Shown here: piece by piece, positions 58,217-64,000 of the stretch
How positions within the stretch are numbered: the stretch's first letter is position 1
Layout of the letters: each line of letters begins with the position of its first letter
DNA from: Lichenicoccus sp964246745
GTDB taxonomy: Bacteria; Pseudomonadota; Alphaproteobacteria; Acetobacterales; Acetobacteraceae
Direction of reading: 5' to 3'
DNA length: 64,000 nucleotides
NCBI GenBank assembly: GCA_964246745.1
Contig: CAXTRK010000001.1
Coordinates: 139,656-203,655, forward strand
The notes under the pieces: generated by a model
The model's database searches: none
What the model saw: only the letters and a program-made list of their open reading frames with translations
Told to the model about the DNA's origin: nothing
Translations under genes and position numbers: made by a program

Positions 58217-59498
58217 CAACCCATTCGCCGCCGCGCATCAGCGGCGTGCGGCTGGCAGTGTCACCCACGCCATCCCCGCCCACGCCATCGACATCGATCT
58301 CGCCCGAGCCGATCATCCAGTCGATATGGATCAGGCTGGAGTTGGCGCCGCGGGCCGCAAGCGAGTCCGCATCGAGCCCGCCGCCGCCCTCCAGGCAGGT
58401 GGAATAAGCCTGTCCCAGCGCGATATGGCTTGCGGCATTCTCATCGAACAGCGTGTTCTGGAACAGCAATCCGCTCTGGCTGATCGGCGAGGAGTGCGGC
58501 ACCAGCGCCACTTCGCCCAATCGACGCGCGCCATCGTCGGTGCCGAGCACGCGCTCGAGCACCGTGCCGCCGCGGCTGGCGCGCGCGTCGACAATACGCC
58601 CGGCTTCGAAGCGCACGGCGATACCCTCGATCAGCGTGCCCTGATAGGAGAGCGGCTTGGTCGAACGCACATGGCCGTGGACGCGGTCCTTGTGCGGCGT
58701 GGTGAAGACTTCCTCGGTCGGGATATTGGGCAGGCAGATGATGCCGTTGGCGGCGCGCCCGGAGCCGCCGAGCCAGCGGTGCCCCTCGGCCAGCCCGACC
58801 ACGAGGTCGGTGCCGGGCCCGCGGAAATGCAGCGCCTGATAGCGGCGCCTCGTCAGCGACTCGGCGCGGGCATGCAGACGCGCGTCGTGCGCCTGCCACT
58901 CCGACACGGGATCGGGTCCGTCGAGTCGGGAAGCGGCGAAGATGGCCGCCCACAGCTTGAGCAGCGCTTCGCTTTCCGGCTCGCCGGGAAACATCGTGCG
59001 TGCCCAGGCCGGGGTGGCGCAGGCGACGATGTTCCAGTTGACCGCGAAGTTGGTGATCAGGCCGAGTGCGGCTTGATTGGCGCGGGCGTTGGCCCGGTTT
59101 GCGCGCGCGATCCGCTCCGGGTCCTCGTCCGAGAGCAATGCCGGGTCCTCGCCGGTGATCGACAGGCGGGCGACGTTGGTGCGGAACGCCTCGGCGACGC
59201 CGTCCGCGAGCCAGGTGGCGGCGGTGTCGAAGGCATCGTCGGGGGCGAAGCGGAAGCGCGAGCGTGCGGCGGCGCCGTCCGCATAGAGGCAGGTCACCAG
59301 CGAGGCGCCGGCCTTGTAGGCCTGCTCGGTGATGCGGCGCGCCAGCGGCGCCGCCTCGAGCGGGGCGGTCATGACAAGCTGCTGGCCATGCGCGAGATTG
59401 AGCCCGACACGAACCGAGACTTGGGCCAGCCGGTCGAGCATGGCGTCCCGCTCCTGCAAGCCGTCCTCGTCTACCGTGGTCCGGATCTGGTCGTCCAT
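58206..59498 (-). CDS. Aminopeptidase, M29 family
   Basis: The 430-residue metallopeptidase belongs to the thermophilic-type aminopeptidases (AmpS/AmpT). RMVRPG-like sequence is replaced by LNLAHGQQLVMTAPLEAAPL at the start; the C-terminal metal site region is NIPTEEVFTTPHKDRVHGHV, GIAVRFEAGRIVDARAS, SHIALGQAYSTCLEGG and SLIHIDWMIGSGEIDVDGV. It releases N-terminal residues in the cytoplasm. ATG 59498 follows GGAGAC; the longer upstream frame is not conserved. Confidence 0.9.
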   Translation of the reverse strand: MDDQIRTTVDEDGLQERDAMLDRLAQVSVRVGLNLAHGQQLVMTAPLEAAPLARRITEQAYKAGASLVTCLYADGAAARSRFRFAPDDAFDTAATWLADGVAEAFRTNVARLSITGEDPALLSDEDPERIARANRANARANQAALGLITNFAVNWNIVACATPAWARTMFPGEPESEALLKLWAAIFAASRLDGPDPVSEWQAHDARLHARAESLTRRRYQALHFRGPGTDLVVGLAEGHRWLGGSGRAANGIICLPNIPTEEVFTTPHKDRVHGHVRSTKPLSYQGTLIEGIAVRFEAGRIVDARASRGGTVLERVLGTDDGARRLGEVALVPHSSPISQSGLLFQNTLFDENAASHIALGQAYSTCLEGGGGLDADSLAARGANSSLIHIDWMIGSGEIDVDGVGGDGVGDTASRTPLMRGGEWVDAV

Positions 59499-59684
59499 GG
59501 CGCTGTCTCCTCTGCGTATCGCGCGCTGTTGTGGCCGCTTCGCTGGCAGGCGGCAACACGCCGCGGTTGGATCAATTATGAGACCCAGACCGCCCGAGAC
59601 GACTCGAGTCTCTTGCCGCCACCGCGTCGATCTGCTTAGAGAACAAGCGGCCGGCGGCGGCGGCAATCACGGGAGCAATGTCTT

Positions 59685-59942
59685 ATGTCTATCATCGCCT
59701 GGATCATCCTCGGATTGATCGCCGGTTTCATCGGCAGCAAAATCGTCAATAAGTCTGGAGAGGGGCTTATTCTCGACATCGTTCTGGGCATCGTCGGCGC
59801 CATTGTCGGCGGGTTCATCTTCAGCTTCTTCGGCGCTCACGGCGTGACCGGGTTCAACGTCTACAGTCTGATCGTGGCGATCGTCGGCGCGATCGTGGTG
59901 CTGTTCATCTATCATGCGGTGGTCGGCAGACGCACCGTCTGA
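59685..59942 (+). CDS. GlsB/YeaQ/YmgE stress membrane protein
   Basis: The 85-residue protein has three hydrophobic helices: IIAWIILGLIAGFIGSKIV, ILDIVLGIVGAIVGGFIFSF and VYSLIVAIVGAIVVLFIYH. This is the 'transglycosylase-associated' (PF04226) family, linked to general stress but of unknown activity. GGGAGC precedes ATG 59685. The 186 bases before it, shared with divergent M29, hold no other gene. Confidence 0.88.
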   Translation: MSIIAWIILGLIAGFIGSKIVNKSGEGLILDIVLGIVGAIVGGFIFSFFGAHGVTGFNVYSLIVAIVGAIVVLFIYHAVVGRRTV

Positions 59943-59967
59943 CGCGGACGGAGAGGCGGCTGCGTTG

Positions 59968-60159
59968 TCAGCGCATGCCGCCGGTCGTGCCTGTGCCGTT
60001 GAACAGGAGGAACAGCACGACGATGATCAGAATCAGCGGCAGCAGCCCGAGGCCATTGAACCCGGTGCCGCGCGAGCCGCCATACCAGCCGGAGCGATAG
60101 CCGTAGCCGCCGCTGCCAAGCGCCAGAATGACCAGGATGATGATGAGAATGGTCAGCAT
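59968..60159 (-). CDS. Small hydrophobic protein, 63 aa
   Basis: The protein starts MLTILIIILVILALGSGGYG, has a Gly/Tyr/Arg-rich middle (YRSGWYGGSRGTGFNG), and a second helix (LGLLPLILIIVVLFLLF). Two helices joined by a glycine-rich loop recall DUF3309-type small membrane proteins. GGGAG lies upstream of ATG 60159. It follows ppsR by about 65 bases on the same strand and converges on the GlsB-type gene. Confidence 0.65.
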   Translation of the reverse strand: MLTILIIILVILALGSGGYGYRSGWYGGSRGTGFNGLGLLPLILIIVVLFLLFNGTGTTGGMR

Positions 60160-60223
60160 GCGTGGGCTCCCGAGATGATCGAAGCGTTGCTGTCGCAGAA
60201 AAGACGCCGCCTGCGCAACCTTA

Positions 60224-61090
60224 TCATTCCCCAGTTTGCGGCGCGCCATGATGACGCGCGCGCCAGAGTTCGCTCAATTCGATGATGGCGGCGGCAGTCT
60301 CTTCAATGGAACGATGACTGACATCGATGAGCGGCCAGCCGTTGCGCGTGCACAGCCGCCGCGCCCACACCACCTCGTCACGCACCATTACCGGATCGAT
60401 GTAGGTATTGCTGGCTTCGTCGACATGGCCCATCACGCCTCCGGGCGCGATCGCGCGGACACGATGCCTGCGTATTTCCACCAGGGTGCGCGGATCAATG
60501 GTCAGCCCGATCACTGGGCAGTCCAGCTCGAACAACTCCGGCGCCAGCGTCAGGTTCGGCACCAGTGGCACATTGGCCGCCTTGACGCCGCGATTGGCCA
60601 GGTAGAACGAGGTCGGCGTCTTCGAGGCGCGTGACACCCCGACCAGCACCACGTCCGCTTCCCTGAGGCCGGCCACCGCCTGGCCGTCATCATGCGCCAG
60701 CACGTAGTGCATGGCGTCGATGCGTCGGTAGTATTCCTCATCGAGCACATACTGGCTGCCTGGGCGGCCTTGCGCCTTCTCGCCAAGCGTCTCCTGAAGC
60801 ACCGCCAGCACCGGATCGAGCACATTGACCACCTGCAGCTTTAGGTGGCTGCAGGCGATGTCGAGCTCGCTCTTGAGCTTGCGGTCCATCATCGACGAGA
60901 GCACCGGGCCCGGATCCGCCTCGAGCCCCTCCAGCACGCGGTGCAGATGCAGCCGGGTGCGGATCAGGTTCCAGCGATGATAGATGATGTGGGCATGCGC
61001 GAACTGCGCCACGGTGGCTCGCGCGATCGAATTCAGCGTCTCTCCGGTCGCGTCGGAGACGAGGTGCAGCGCGATACGATGCTCGTCCAC
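60224..61090 (-). CDS. ppsR: PPDK regulatory kinase/pyrophosphorylase (DUF299)
   Basis: The 288-residue bifunctional protein phosphorylates a threonine of pyruvate phosphate dikinase using ADP, and removes it with phosphate. HLVSDATGETLNSIARATVA opens the fold, the P-loop is GVSRASKT at 151-158, and GLTIDPRTLVEIRRHR and CTRNGWPLIDVSHRSIEETA are the conserved C-terminal stretches. It starts 18 bases after the ppdK stop, so enzyme and regulator are co-expressed. Confidence 0.93.
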   Translation of the reverse strand: MDEHRIALHLVSDATGETLNSIARATVAQFAHAHIIYHRWNLIRTRLHLHRVLEGLEADPGPVLSSMMDRKLKSELDIACSHLKLQVVNVLDPVLAVLQETLGEKAQGRPGSQYVLDEEYYRRIDAMHYVLAHDDGQAVAGLREADVVLVGVSRASKTPTSFYLANRGVKAANVPLVPNLTLAPELFELDCPVIGLTIDPRTLVEIRRHRVRAIAPGGVMGHVDEASNTYIDPVMVRDEVVWARRLCTRNGWPLIDVSHRSIEETAAAIIELSELWRARHHGAPQTGE

Positions 61091-61108
61091 GATGCCGCCT
61101 CGCCTCGT

Positions 61109-63778
<2,670 letters not shown>

Positions 63779-64000
63779 CAACACGACCTCCCGACCAGTC
63801 GCGGCGTTCAGGAGTTGGCCAGAGCGCCAAGGTGGGGCGCCAAGATTGGGCACCCGGGCCGGCACGATCAGCTCATTTCGCACGCGGTGGCATCACCACC
63901 AGTCTGGGTAAACCAATCCGCGGTCACGGCATAGCCGGATTCGTCGCAGGGGAATCGCTTGAAGCGCGCTCACGCTGATTGCCGAAGCAGGGCTTCGAGA
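63779..64000. other. Region upstream of ppdK; possible end of another minus-strand gene
   Basis: These 222 bases up to the window edge contain the ppdK leader and no complete gene. On the minus strand a frame entering at 64000 reads LEALLRQSA and stops at 63970-63972, which could be the C-terminus of an upstream gene (glyS often precedes ppdK in related genomes). Nine residues are too few to call it. Confidence 0.3.

Noticed and set aside
63970..64000. Possible C-terminus of a minus-strand gene (LEALLRQSA then stop)
   Set aside because: Only nine codons are visible and no family can be assigned; glyS is a guess from gene order.

Overview
The window reads as chromosomal DNA of a GC-rich alphaproteobacterium, most likely Rhodospirillales and probably Acetobacteraceae. 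The pointers are FlbT/FlaF-type flagellin regulation, alphaproteobacterial AddAB, the PPDK/PpsR pair, an ETF-beta-type lysine methyltransferase beside ubiA, NrsF-type anti-sigma sequence, and a Hint-domain protein of a kind common in acetic acid bacteria. Family placement is inferred from gene content, not from a marker phylogeny. Coding density is very high. Many neighbours overlap as ATGA, GTGA or TGATG, which suggests translational coupling. I saw no transposase, integrase, phage gene or CRISPR array.

Layout. 0-1.4 kb: glycogen synthesis (glgC and the start of a glycogen synthase). 1.7-5.5 kb: envelope and division genes (plsC, a YdcF-like protein, ftsX, ftsE) with a divergent zinc-ribbon protein. 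5.6-11.2 kb: an MFS exporter, a small metallophosphoesterase, an exported amidase and an AsmA-like protein. 11.2-14.6 kb: alanine catabolism (dadA, alr) and a thioredoxin-reductase-like ferredoxin-NADP reductase. 14.7-22.8 kb: a tightly coupled run tsaE-murU-addB-addA, then trxA. 22.9-25.7 kb: a Hint-domain protein coupled to a ribokinase. 26.1-28.6 kb: flbT-flagellin-flaF. 28.8-29.3 kb: remains of an ECF sigma / NrsF anti-sigma pair joined by an apparent deletion.

29.6-35.5 kb: cbpA-cbpM, a CPA1 antiporter, a double-domain glycosyltransferase and a LolA-like protein. 35.5-41.0 kb: lipB (opposite strand), tRNA-Leu(GAG), maeB, galU and a phosphohexomutase; the last two make sugar-nucleotide precursors. 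41.1-46.1 kb: a complete minus-strand chemotaxis operon cheA-cheW-cheY-cheB-cheR with no receptor gene beside it. 46.1-53.2 kb: moaA, a glutamate-cysteine ligase, rsmE, ubiA, the methyltransferase, a VOC protein and a secreted type-B carboxylesterase. 53.3-56.8 kb: a phage-shock module, pspA-pspB-pspC plus a DUF2807-like protein, with pspF divergent and a near-consensus sigma-54 promoter between them. 56.8-64 kb: a Tat-exported ferritin-like protein, an M29 aminopeptidase with a DoxX-like protein, two small membrane proteins, and ppdK with its regulator ppsR.

Most of the window is housekeeping. The points most worth following up are the deletion-fused sigma/anti-sigma remnant, the Hint protein coupled to ribokinase, the sigma-54 psp module with an extra envelope protein, the duplicated N-terminal domain on the glycosyltransferase, missing amgK between tsaE and murU, and three short tandem repeats at gene ends or starts. 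Start codons were chosen by eye from Shine-Dalgarno (SD) sequences, overlaps and family length.
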